This document shows, one piece after another, positions 57,336-64,000 of a stretch of DNA of 64,000 bases (positions are counted from its first letter, which is position 1; every line of letters starts with the position of its first letter). A program made the position numbers and the translations under genes. Origin of the DNA: Mycolicibacterium sp. BiH015 (lineage in GTDB: Bacteria > Actinomycetota > Actinomycetes > Mycobacteriales > Mycobacteriaceae); contig NZ_JAQGCZ010000015.1 in NCBI RefSeq assembly GCF_027706845.1, positions 1-64,000 of the forward strand, read 5' to 3'. Under the pieces are notes generated by a model, which saw only the letters and a program-made list of their open reading frames with translations, did no database searches and was not told the origin of the DNA.

Positions 57336-58049
57336 GTGGCTCCGCCCTCGCAGCCCTCGCTCACCCTCGGGTACGTGCCTGGCGGGACGCCGGCGAAGTG
57401 GGCCCGGATCTGGGCGGACCGGCACCCCGACATCCGGCTGGAGCTGCGCACGGTCCCCGCGGCGCGTGCAGCCGACGAAATCAGGGCAGGCAACCTCGAC
57501 CTGGCGCTGCTTCGGTTGCCCACCGACACGTCGGGCCTGGCCGTCATTCCTCTGTACGAAGAGAGGACCGTGGCCGTGGTGCCGACCGACCACCTGCTCA
57601 CCGCCGGCGACGACATCACGGCCGACGATCTGGTCGGCGAACCGACGCTGATACCGCTCGATGACGTCGTCGGCTGGGCAGACGCTCCAGGCGCACGGGT
57701 TGAGCACCGTCCCGAAAGCACCGAGAGCGCTGTTGAACTCGTCGCCGCGGGGATGGGTGCGCTCATCGTCCCGCAGTCGCTGGCTCGGCTGCACCACCGC
57801 AAGGACCTCACCTACCGCCCGATCGTCGATGCACCCACGTGTCAGGTGGCTCTGGCCCTCCTGGACGGACCGCAGTCGGAGTCCGTCGAGGAGTTCATCG
57901 GCATTGTCCGAGGGCGTAGACCCGGCTCGTCGCGTGCGCAGACGCAGCCGGCGCCCAAACGCACCGCTCGTGAGAAAACCCTCGCCAAGCAAGCGGCGCG
58001 CGCGGCTGCGGGCAAGACCGCCCGCAAGCCGGGCCGACGTAAACGATGA
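57336..58049 (+). CDS. LysR substrate-domain-like protein without HTH, with basic tail
   Basis: A 237-residue protein. Residues about 8-195 match the periplasmic-binding fold of LysR effector domains (LTLGYVPGGTPAKWARIWADRHP, GNLDLALLRLPTD, VAVVPTDHLL, AAGMGALIVPQSLARL). No winged HTH precedes it; the GTG start at 57336 is close to the first strand. The last 33 residues are Lys/Arg/Ala-rich, resembling histone-H1-like tails, and may bind nucleic acid. It is divergent from the DUF5997 gene. Confidence 0.78.
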   Translation: MAPPSQPSLTLGYVPGGTPAKWARIWADRHPDIRLELRTVPAARAADEIRAGNLDLALLRLPTDTSGLAVIPLYEERTVAVVPTDHLLTAGDDITADDLVGEPTLIPLDDVVGWADAPGARVEHRPESTESAVELVAAGMGALIVPQSLARLHHRKDLTYRPIVDAPTCQVALALLDGPQSESVEEFIGIVRGRRPGSSRAQTQPAPKRTAREKTLAKQAARAAAGKTARKPGRRKR

Positions 58050-58054
58050 ACCTG

Positions 58055-58117
58055 CGCCGAAACTGAAGTGACGCAGGGGTCTTCTCGCACTTCTGCTGCA
58101 CAGATTCAGTCTCGGCG
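58055..58117. terminator. Bidirectional hairpin
   Basis: CGCCGAAACTGAA (58055-58067) and TTCAGTCTCGGCG (58105-58117) pair with one wobble. It lies between the convergent LysR-like and VOC genes. Confidence 0.6.
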
Positions 58118-58120
58118 AGC

Positions 58121-58537
58121 TCACAGTGTCAGCGTGCCGTCGGCGTTGATGGTCCACTCCGGGTTCAGCGCGACTTCCCAGACGTGACCGTCCAGATCCG
58201 CGAAGTATCCGGAATAGCCGCCCCAGAACACCTTTTTGGCCGGCTTGAGAATCGTGGCGCCCGCCGCTTCCGCCTGTGCGAGCACCGCGTCGACGTCCGC
58301 CTCGGTGCGTTGGTTGATCGCGATTGTGATTCCGCTGAATGTGCCGTCGACCGGGTGGTGAGCGTCCTCGGCGAGATCCGCGCGACCGAACAGTGCCAGC
58401 GCTATGCCGGGCAGCTGGTAGAAGACGACGCCCTCCGGCGCGGCGTGGGCAATCCAGCCGAGACCGTCTTCGTAGAAGCGACGTGCACGGGCGAGGTCGT
58501 CGACGCCGAGGGTGATCAAACTGATGCGCTGCTCCAC
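58121..58537 (-). CDS. VOC-family (glyoxalase-like) protein
   Basis: A 138-residue protein of the vicinal-oxygen-chelate fold. The first module has LGVDDLARARRFYEDGLGW (about 11-29), and the second has ADVDAVLAQAEAAGATILKPA and GYSGYFADLDGHVWEVALNP. Metal ligands are only partly conserved, with His and Glu in DGHVWEV. The GTG at 58537 lies about 8 nt after GGGGG; a GTG at 58546 is an alternative. The substrate is unknown. Confidence 0.8.
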   Translation of the reverse strand: MEQRISLITLGVDDLARARRFYEDGLGWIAHAAPEGVVFYQLPGIALALFGRADLAEDAHHPVDGTFSGITIAINQRTEADVDAVLAQAEAAGATILKPAKKVFWGGYSGYFADLDGHVWEVALNPEWTINADGTLTL

Positions 58538-58568
58538 CGTGTTCACCCCCGTCCGTTGTGCGACAGCT

Positions 58569-59057
58569 TTATTCCGCCACGGGTGGGGGAGGCGGTCCAA
58601 CGACCTGAATGGAGAATTGACTGCACACCTGCGCAACATGCACGGGGTCGATCTCCTCCGGTGCCGGGAGCGCTGGTTCGTCAGAGGGGCGCCCGAGCGC
58701 TGCCACAAAGCGCTCGAACTGTCCCGGACACGACACCTGCAGGACTCTGGCGGTCTCGGATCGAACCTGGAAAGTGTGAGCTAGGCCGCGGGGAAGCCAG
58801 ACCATTGCGCCGGTACCGTGCACCGCTTCGACGTCCCCGCACGAAAACCAGACCTCGCCGTCCAGTACATAGAGAAGTTCGTCCTCGGCATCATGGCGAT
58901 GCAGCGGAGGTGCGAAGTTCTTGAAGCCGAGGAACTCCATCACGGTGAGAGCACCATTTGTTTGATCACTTCTGATCTTCGACGTGTACAGGATGTTGAG
59001 AAAATGGAAATGCTCACCCTCGTCGCCAGCGACCATCGCCGGGACCTGCATCGTCAT
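58569..59057 (-). CDS. Cupin-domain protein
   Basis: A 162-residue single cupin. Motif 1 is PPLHRHDAEDELLYVLDGEVWF (about 57-78, with His-His-Glu), and motif 2 is WLPRGLAHTFQV with the fourth ligand His. It resembles small quercetin-dioxygenase-like cupins. The N-terminus (MVAGDEGEHFHFLN) is common in that group. The ATG at 59057 is chosen by family length. It lies behind the VOC gene's start in the same direction, with 31 nt between. The substrate is unknown. Confidence 0.8.
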   Translation of the reverse strand: MTMQVPAMVAGDEGEHFHFLNILYTSKIRSDQTNGALTVMEFLGFKNFAPPLHRHDAEDELLYVLDGEVWFSCGDVEAVHGTGAMVWLPRGLAHTFQVRSETARVLQVSCPGQFERFVAALGRPSDEPALPAPEEIDPVHVAQVCSQFSIQVVGPPPPPVAE

Positions 59058-59218
59058 GGCTAGACGGTACCCCTTATCGGCTGCCCCACCTGCACTTATC
59101 GGCAATTTGCAGTTGCGGCCCTGGCCCCACCGGGTGAACTGCGGAGTCGGCACGTGCGCTGTCCCCGTCCGCGCTCCACCGGATCCTCAGTCTGTAGGTC
59201 GGGAACGGCTGAACTGGG

Positions 59219-60322
59219 CTACAGCTTACCTCCAGGTACGTTGCCTGCCAGTACATCTCGTACCTGTTCCGGCGTGAACGGCTCGCTGAACAGGCCGGGA
59301 TCGAGGTGTCGCGAACGAAAGAGGTCAACGATGTAGTTCATCCGGTCTTTGATGTTCGACCAGTCGGCCGCCCTACTGCCGGTCAGATCGTTTGGTGTGC
59401 GGTCCCACCCGTCCTTGCCTGACAGGAAATCGACGAGATCGCCGTCGGCGAGATGCATCAGAGTGTCGGGGTACGGAGTACCCCACAGCGGTTCGACATC
59501 CTCGCCCACCTCGTGCTGATAGGCGCCCAGCTCGAACTCGAGGAGGTGGGTAGTGACCAGCTTCCGGATCGGGCCCGGCATGGCATTGCTGATGTGTGGC
59601 TGCAGGCGGATGTGCTCATGGAGAATGGCCGAGTAATTTGCCAACAACATGTGCTCATGCCGGGCGTCGCGATCGGTTTCGTAACGGGCGTGGTAGTAGT
59701 GCGTGTAGGCGCTTCTCAACAGATCTTGGCCACCGTCGGCGGTGGCGCCCGGACGCAGCGTCGTCAGAAACGTCGACAGCCGGTCCGAGTCCGGTTGTGT
59801 TTGATCGAGGAACGTCGAAACGAAGCGTGCAGTCGCACGGCCGATGTCGTCCAGAACGGTGATGTTGCCTTCCAGGATCCGGCGGGCGGTGTCGGCGAGC
59901 AGACGCTGCCCGAGAGCGGTGGCGACCGTTGCGCCGGCGGCACCGGCAAGAATTGCGGGAGCGCGGCGTTCCGGTCCACCGAAGGAACGTGCACGGTAGG
60001 CAAGCCATCCCAGTCCGGCGCCCAGTGCGGCGGTCAGTGGTGTAACGAAGGGGATATCTTCCCGGCGAATCGTCTTCCCAGCCTTTTTCGACCCCCACAC
60101 CGCCCAGGTGTGAAAGTTCGCTCCGGTGTCCGGTCCCGTCACTGCGCTCAGCGCCTTCGAGAGTTCGTAGTGTGTCTGGGTGATGCGCAGATTGCAGACG
60201 ACCGGCACCGACGTGTTGATGGCGGTGTCGATCGCGGACTCCCACCAGGTGTGATCAGACCAGTGGCTCGTGTCGAGCATTTTGAACCCCATTGCGCACG
60301 CGATCTGGGTGGCAGAACTCAT
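59219..60322 (-). CDS. Unknown protein with two hydrophobic segments
   Basis: A 367-residue protein I do not recognise. Residues 91-110 and 121-142 are hydrophobic and could form a membrane hairpin. The C-terminal 200 residues are helical and rich in His, Tyr and acidic residues (SAYTHYYHARYETDRDARHEH, then HLADGDLVDFLSGKDGWDR). No catalytic motif is obvious. It lies 17 nt past the secreted protease gene, so it is probably the last gene of the PrsW-protease operon. Confidence 0.65.
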   Translation of the reverse strand: MSSATQIACAMGFKMLDTSHWSDHTWWESAIDTAINTSVPVVCNLRITQTHYELSKALSAVTGPDTGANFHTWAVWGSKKAGKTIRREDIPFVTPLTAALGAGLGWLAYRARSFGGPERRAPAILAGAAGATVATALGQRLLADTARRILEGNITVLDDIGRATARFVSTFLDQTQPDSDRLSTFLTTLRPGATADGGQDLLRSAYTHYYHARYETDRDARHEHMLLANYSAILHEHIRLQPHISNAMPGPIRKLVTTHLLEFELGAYQHEVGEDVEPLWGTPYPDTLMHLADGDLVDFLSGKDGWDRTPNDLTGSRAADWSNIKDRMNYIVDLFRSRHLDPGLFSEPFTPEQVRDVLAGNVPGGKL

Positions 60323-60339
60323 CGGTGAGGCGTATGCCG

Positions 60340-61809
60340 TTACTGTGCTTTCATTTCGACGACACCCGCATCGACGAAGCCGCCTCCCGCGGGATCGAGC
60401 TTCGTGAAGTCGACACCGTCGTAGAGTGAATTTTCATAGCCTTCGGCTATCACACCGACTGAATACACCTGGTCTGTGGGAAAAGCGATGCTGCTCTGGT
60501 AAGCGCCTCGGGCGTTGGTTTGCGTGACATCGAGAATGTGGTCAGGATTGTCGAGATCTGCTTCGGCCCAAGTGATTCCGGGGGCCAGCACCGCGAAGTA
60601 AGCATCCGGGATCGGCCGACCTGTGTCGGCGGAGATCACAACTCCCCGGACCGAGACCTGGGCTGCGGCGGCATCGGTGCCGCCCACCTTGATCTCGGGG
60701 GAGGTGCCGTTGCCGTCGCCGGCCGTGATTCGCACAGAGTACCGGCCGTCGGCCAAACCGCCGGCATTGGTCGTACTCACGGTCAACATGCCGTCACCGG
60801 CCTCGACGGGCCACTGCTCATGCTCCTCGCGGTCGCCGATCGGCTGGCCATTACGCAACCACTCGAACGCAAAGGGAGTATTGGCTGGAACAGCGTAATA
60901 GCTGAAATGTGCGTAGAGCTCCGTCGATCCGCTCGGCACCGATTCGACGGCTTCGTCGGCGTCCGGGGTCGCGGTGTAACCCACGAAGGCGACGTCGATG
61001 GGGCCATAGGCGCCGGTCGACGGTACGGGTCCCAGCGAAGAACCACCCTTGCAGCCCGGGACGCCCAATTGGGCTACATCGTTGGTGATTTCGGAACTGG
61101 AAGCGATAGGGCGGATGAAGCCGATCTTGCCCTGCATGCTCGCGTCGCCGGACGTCATGATCTGGGTGGGCACGCCGATCAACTTCCCCTCGGCATCGAT
61201 GGCGCTGCCCCCCGAGTTCCCGGGGTTGATCTCGGTGTCGGTTTTGATCCAGGGGCCTGACTTGTCGAAGCCGCTGATCGTTCCCTCCGTATAGGTCACC
61301 GAGTTACCGCCGATGCTGGGGAAGCCTATGACTGCTACTTCGTCACCGGCGAGAAGCGCTTCGGAGTCACCGATCGGGTGCGTGGGCAATGTCAGGCAGT
61401 CCGTGAGGTCGCGACCGCTGATGTCCGAAACGACCGTGACGAGTGCGAGATCCAGTGCCGCGTCGGAGCGCACGACCTTGCCCAGGTAAGTCGGATTCGG
61501 AGGATCGCGGGGATCGGTGGTGATCGAGATCAGCACGATGCCATCGGCATTGGCAAGATCTCCGGTCTCTGAGTCGGCGACGACATGGTGATTGGTGAGT
61601 ATCTGACCGGTCTGCACGAGGATCGAACCGGACCCCGTTCCTATGGGAACCAGGTCATTGTCGAGTGCATAGACCTTGACGGTTGCGGGGATGGCCTTTT
61701 CGCGGGTTTCGCGCGGGATTGCCTCGGTGCTCGGAACGACCAGCCCGGAGGTGAGCATGAGCGCCGAAAGCACCGACAGAGAGAACCTGAGTCGCCGCGG
61801 CGTGTCCAT
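60340..61809 (-). CDS. Secreted trypsin-like (HtrA-type) serine protease
   Basis: A 489-residue exported protein. The signal peptide is about 1-30. The protease domain (about 40-260) has the triad His75 (TNHHVV), Asp120 (ALDLALV) and Ser199 (NPGNSGGSA). There is no PDZ domain. Residues about 275-380 form an Ig-like module (PFAFEWLRNGQPIG), and about 385-489 a carboxypeptidase-regulatory-like module (VRGVVISADTGRPIPDAYFAV). It is in one operon with a TM protein and a PrsW-like protease. Confidence 0.85.
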   Translation of the reverse strand: MDTPRRLRFSLSVLSALMLTSGLVVPSTEAIPRETREKAIPATVKVYALDNDLVPIGTGSGSILVQTGQILTNHHVVADSETGDLANADGIVLISITTDPRDPPNPTYLGKVVRSDAALDLALVTVVSDISGRDLTDCLTLPTHPIGDSEALLAGDEVAVIGFPSIGGNSVTYTEGTISGFDKSGPWIKTDTEINPGNSGGSAIDAEGKLIGVPTQIMTSGDASMQGKIGFIRPIASSSEITNDVAQLGVPGCKGGSSLGPVPSTGAYGPIDVAFVGYTATPDADEAVESVPSGSTELYAHFSYYAVPANTPFAFEWLRNGQPIGDREEHEQWPVEAGDGMLTVSTTNAGGLADGRYSVRITAGDGNGTSPEIKVGGTDAAAAQVSVRGVVISADTGRPIPDAYFAVLAPGITWAEADLDNPDHILDVTQTNARGAYQSSIAFPTDQVYSVGVIAEGYENSLYDGVDFTKLDPAGGGFVDAGVVEMKAQ

Positions 61810-61815
61810 GGTCGT

Positions 61816-62403
61816 TCAACCTCCCAGGCTGACGCTGGATTGAATCTTGGGCCACATCGCTTCCAGTTCGGCGCGTCGCTCCGATGGCCCTTCGAGTGCC
61901 ACCGCGTAAAAGAACTGATCGTCGGGCACGAGCAGCTCGTTCCCGATGATGACGCGAAGCCCTGTCGCGAAGGCCTGAGAACTCTTGTCCACGTACTGAT
62001 AACTGAGCAGTTCGGCATCTCGACCGCTCACCTCTACCGCCTGGGTCCCGGTCACCTGGTACAGCGTTCTGCGCTGAGCCTGTTGCAGGGCGCGAGAAGC
62101 CGCCAGATCTCCGCTTTCGCCGGCGGGGCCGGCGGGAATGGTGAGCTTCTCCACGCGCACCGCCATGCCGAGCGCGGTGGCAACGTAGGCGTCGGTTGTG
62201 GACTCGACGATTGCCCTCCTCGGTACCTCGAAGGCCACGTCTTCGAAGGAGGCGGATTGTGTTGCGTTGACGTTGATCTGTCGCAGGGCCACGGCAGATA
62301 TCAACGCCACAATCACGAGGAACAGTACTGACAGGTCGGCCGCGCGCCACTGCCGAGCGCCGGGCATGTAAGCGTTCTCGGAAGCAGCCTCGTTGACACT
62401 CAT
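61816..62403 (-). CDS. Unknown single-TM exported protein
   Basis: A 195-residue protein. Residues about 23-41 (DLSVLFLVIVALISAVALR) form one membrane helix; the rest is outside the cell. The exported part resembles no family I know; it has VPRRAIVESTTDAYVATALGMAV and FFYAVALEGPSERRAELEAMW. It overlaps the PrsW-like gene by ATGA and lies 6 nt before the protease gene, so the three are a unit. Confidence 0.72.
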   Translation of the reverse strand: MSVNEAASENAYMPGARQWRAADLSVLFLVIVALISAVALRQINVNATQSASFEDVAFEVPRRAIVESTTDAYVATALGMAVRVEKLTIPAGPAGESGDLAASRALQQAQRRTLYQVTGTQAVEVSGRDAELLSYQYVDKSSQAFATGLRVIIGNELLVPDDQFFYAVALEGPSERRAELEAMWPKIQSSVSLGG

Positions 62404-63266
62404 GCCGACGCACTCTTCACGGTCGCCGAGCGCCCGACGCTACCGCGGATGAGCAGGAAAACGATGGCGAAGACCAGGCCCGCGAAGATCGTCGTGGAGA
62501 TCAACGTAGGCCAGGCGTTGTAGGAAAGAGTGGTCGAGGACTTACCGAAAAGGCCTGATAGGTAGAGGTACAAACCGTGAACGACCGCTGTGACGAGAAC
62601 CCCCAGGCCTGCGTACCATGGCGGCGCACCACCGGGTTTGACCAGGCCGAGGAAGTAACCGACGAGAGCGCCGAAAGTCGCGTAGGCCAGGCTTGTGACG
62701 ATCACCTGCATGGTGCCGACCCCGATGCTCACCGTGCCGTTGTCGAACAGGTAGGCCAGGTTCGCGGCGATCCCCAATCCCAGCGCCACCGACGTGCCGT
62801 AGATGATGCCGTCGACGCGTTCATCGAATTCCGGCGTGGGTAGCACCGTGAAGCGCACAGCGACGTACACCAGAGCCGCAGTCAACAGGCCGTGGACGAG
62901 TATGTTCGCCAGGAGTTCTGTGGCGATGCCCGTCGGTGTCCATAGCTGCACCTGGAGAAGATCGCGCAACAGCGGCTGCTCAACGGCCCCGCCCAGCAGC
63001 GCACCCAAAACGAATAATCCCACCACATAGTGATGTGGCTCGGGCTCGAGATGGTCCTGCGCATAGAACAATCCGAGCCACAGAATGGCGGGCACGAAGG
63101 CCAGGACCAGACCCACGATCAGCCGTGCTGTCTCTGACAGGTCGAACAGGGTGCCCCCGAATGCGGTCAGGATCGCCCCGACGAGAGTCAGCACGATCAA
63201 CAGAGAGACCGTGGCGCGCACCAAACCGCTTCGCAAGAGCGTGGAGCGAGCAGTTTCCGTGGTCAA
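62400..63266 (-). CDS. PrsW-like intramembrane protease
   Basis: A protein of about 288 residues with about eight membrane helices. It has the PrsW order of motifs: an early LGLFYAQDHLEPEPHHYVVGLF, EQPLLRDLLQV in the EExxK position, FDERVDGIIYGTSVALG, and a late His in VTAVVHGLYLYLSG. The start is uncertain: a TTG at 63266 follows GGGGGG, and another TTG at 63305 would add 13 residues. PrsW proteases cut membrane-anchored anti-sigma factors; the single-TM protein encoded next is a candidate partner. Confidence 0.75.
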   Translation of the reverse strand: MTTETARSTLLRSGLVRATVSLLIVLTLVGAILTAFGGTLFDLSETARLIVGLVLAFVPAILWLGLFYAQDHLEPEPHHYVVGLFVLGALLGGAVEQPLLRDLLQVQLWTPTGIATELLANILVHGLLTAALVYVAVRFTVLPTPEFDERVDGIIYGTSVALGLGIAANLAYLFDNGTVSIGVGTMQVIVTSLAYATFGALVGYFLGLVKPGGAPPWYAGLGVLVTAVVHGLYLYLSGLFGKSSTTLSYNAWPTLISTTIFAGLVFAIVFLLIRGSVGRSATVKSASA

Positions 63267-63632
63267 CGCGTGTCCCCCCGAGATGACGATGCGAACAACC
63301 CGCAAGGCTGTCAGTCAAACGATCACGATACTTCGAGATGGCGGACATTGCTGTGAAATGACGAGAGTGCGCCCGACGTCGTGGGACGGCGTGCATCCGA
63401 CTGTGCTGATTTCGCACTGTCGGGTGTTTTTCGCGAAGAACTCCTTCATGACGGAGGGTCGCCGGCAAGCACGCACCGCGAATTGTCGACCCGCGACTGC
63501 ATCGGCCATAGCGCGTTCCTGACAATGTGACCGTCGTGGGTGGCTTTTGTAGCGGACCCAAGCCGGATCTGGCCTTAGCTGACTGGTGCTGCCATCTCCT
63601 CGTTGGTAAGCCCCGGCTCGACCATCGGCAGA
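63267..63632. other. Intergenic stretch without a recognised gene
   Basis: About 365 bp between the start of the PrsW-like gene and the end of the reductase gene at 63633. It should hold the promoter of the PrsW operon on the minus strand. I see no convincing coding sequence, repeat or operator. Confidence 0.5.
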
Positions 63633-64000
63633 TCAGAAGCTGTGCAGCGGGCCCTGGGCCTTCTTGTACAGCGCCTTGAGCATGCGATCGCGGAACGCCG
63701 CGTTGTCGATCAGCTTCACGCCCGCGTTAGCGAGTTTCGGCTGCCCGATCAGCTTGTGCATGTAGCGGCCACGCTTGTACTCCCTGCCCCACGCGGCTTC
63801 CATCTTCTGCGCGTAGTTGGTGAAGTCGTCAGGGCCGCCGTTGGTCAGCGCCGCAACCGCACATTCGCCTGCGGCCAAACCGGATTCGAGTGCCTTGGAG
63901 ATGCCCGCACCCGAAGCCGGCTTGCCGGCCCCCAGCGAGTCGCCGGTGAACAGCACACCCGGACGCCAGGGCGGCCACGCCGTGAATCCCATGGGCAGAC
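63633..64000 (-). CDS. FAD-dependent geranylgeranyl-reductase-like protein, C-terminal part
   Basis: The 3' end of a gene that continues beyond the window. About 122 residues are visible. The segment VLFTGDSLGAGKPASGAGISKALESG is split over about 15-40 of the visible part and is the C-terminal FAD-contact motif of geranylgeranyl-reductase/halogenase-like flavoproteins. The end (RGRYMHKLIGQPKLANAG, then FRDRMLKALYKKAQG) is basic and helical. The substrate cannot be told from the fragment. Confidence 0.75.
   Translation of the reverse strand, partial: LPMGFTAWPPWRPGVLFTGDSLGAGKPASGAGISKALESGLAAGECAVAALTNGGPDDFTNYAQKMEAAWGREYKRGRYMHKLIGQPKLANAGVKLIDNAAFRDRMLKALYKKAQGPLHSF

Overview
The window looks like chromosomal DNA of a fast-growing mycobacterium (Mycolicibacterium type). 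The evidence is uniformly high G+C, many GTG starts, very dense 4-nt ATGA/GTGA gene overlaps, TANNNT promoters with leaderless genes, and near-verbatim mycobacterial NrdE, CstA, LigB, DinB2 and CYP136 proteins. From memory, the order cstA - ligB ... cyp136 - TetR - SDR - dinB2 - TetR - FMN reductase - nrdH - nrdI - nrdE follows the Mycobacterium tuberculosis Rv3063-Rv3051c neighbourhood, with extra genes inserted.

Region 1 (about 0.2-34.4 kb) is a large catabolic island for an unidentified CoA-activated, probably cyclic or branched substrate. It holds a TetR regulator, two crotonases, an SDR, three PF04909-type amidohydrolases, two acyl-CoA synthetases, a two-subunit acyl-CoA dehydrogenase, a thiolase-like protein with a thioesterase, three P450s, a molybdopterin oxidoreductase, a CaiB-type CoA transferase, two aldehyde dehydrogenases, a Rieske oxygenase, a Baeyer-Villiger-like monooxygenase, an alpha/beta hydrolase, two F420-type LLM oxidoreductases and an acyl-CoA carboxyltransferase. 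The main discovery here is a recurring operator, ATACTGTAA-N3-TTACAGTAT. It is perfect once (19857-19877) and recognisable at five other promoters (1075, 2859, 16985, 24801, 30666), plus a half-site at 34350. It sits in front of nearly every operon of the island and was not seen as a full site after 34.4 kb. The only regulator in the island, the TetR at 189-926, is the likely owner. The start-proximal half-site also supplies a TACAGT-like -10 hexamer, so the palindrome can act as operator and divergent promoter at once.

Region 2 (34.4-44.7 kb) is housekeeping and transport: ybdD-cstA, ligB, a membrane sulfite-oxidase-like protein, an SDR, a duplicated-domain zinc peptidase lipoprotein, an APH-type kinase, a TauE/SafE transporter and a WGxxGxxG surface protein.

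Region 3 (45.0-56.5 kb) starts with a leaderless 13-residue leader peptide and a strong hairpin in front of a stand-alone LeuA regulatory domain. Then come cyp136 with a divergent TetR, an SDR, an AAA ATPase, dinB2-tetR, an FMN reductase and the class Ib ribonucleotide reductase genes nrdHIE, preceded by two NrdR-box-like palindromes.

Region 4 (56.5-64 kb) has small secreted and unknown proteins, an HTH-less LysR-like protein beside a DUF5997 protein, a VOC and a cupin protein, and a four-gene operon (PrsW-like membrane protease, single-TM protein, secreted trypsin-like protease, two-TM unknown). The window ends inside a FAD-dependent reductase. Convergent gene ends in the catabolic half carry two families of repeated hairpins. 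No tRNA, rRNA, CRISPR array, insertion sequence or origin was seen.
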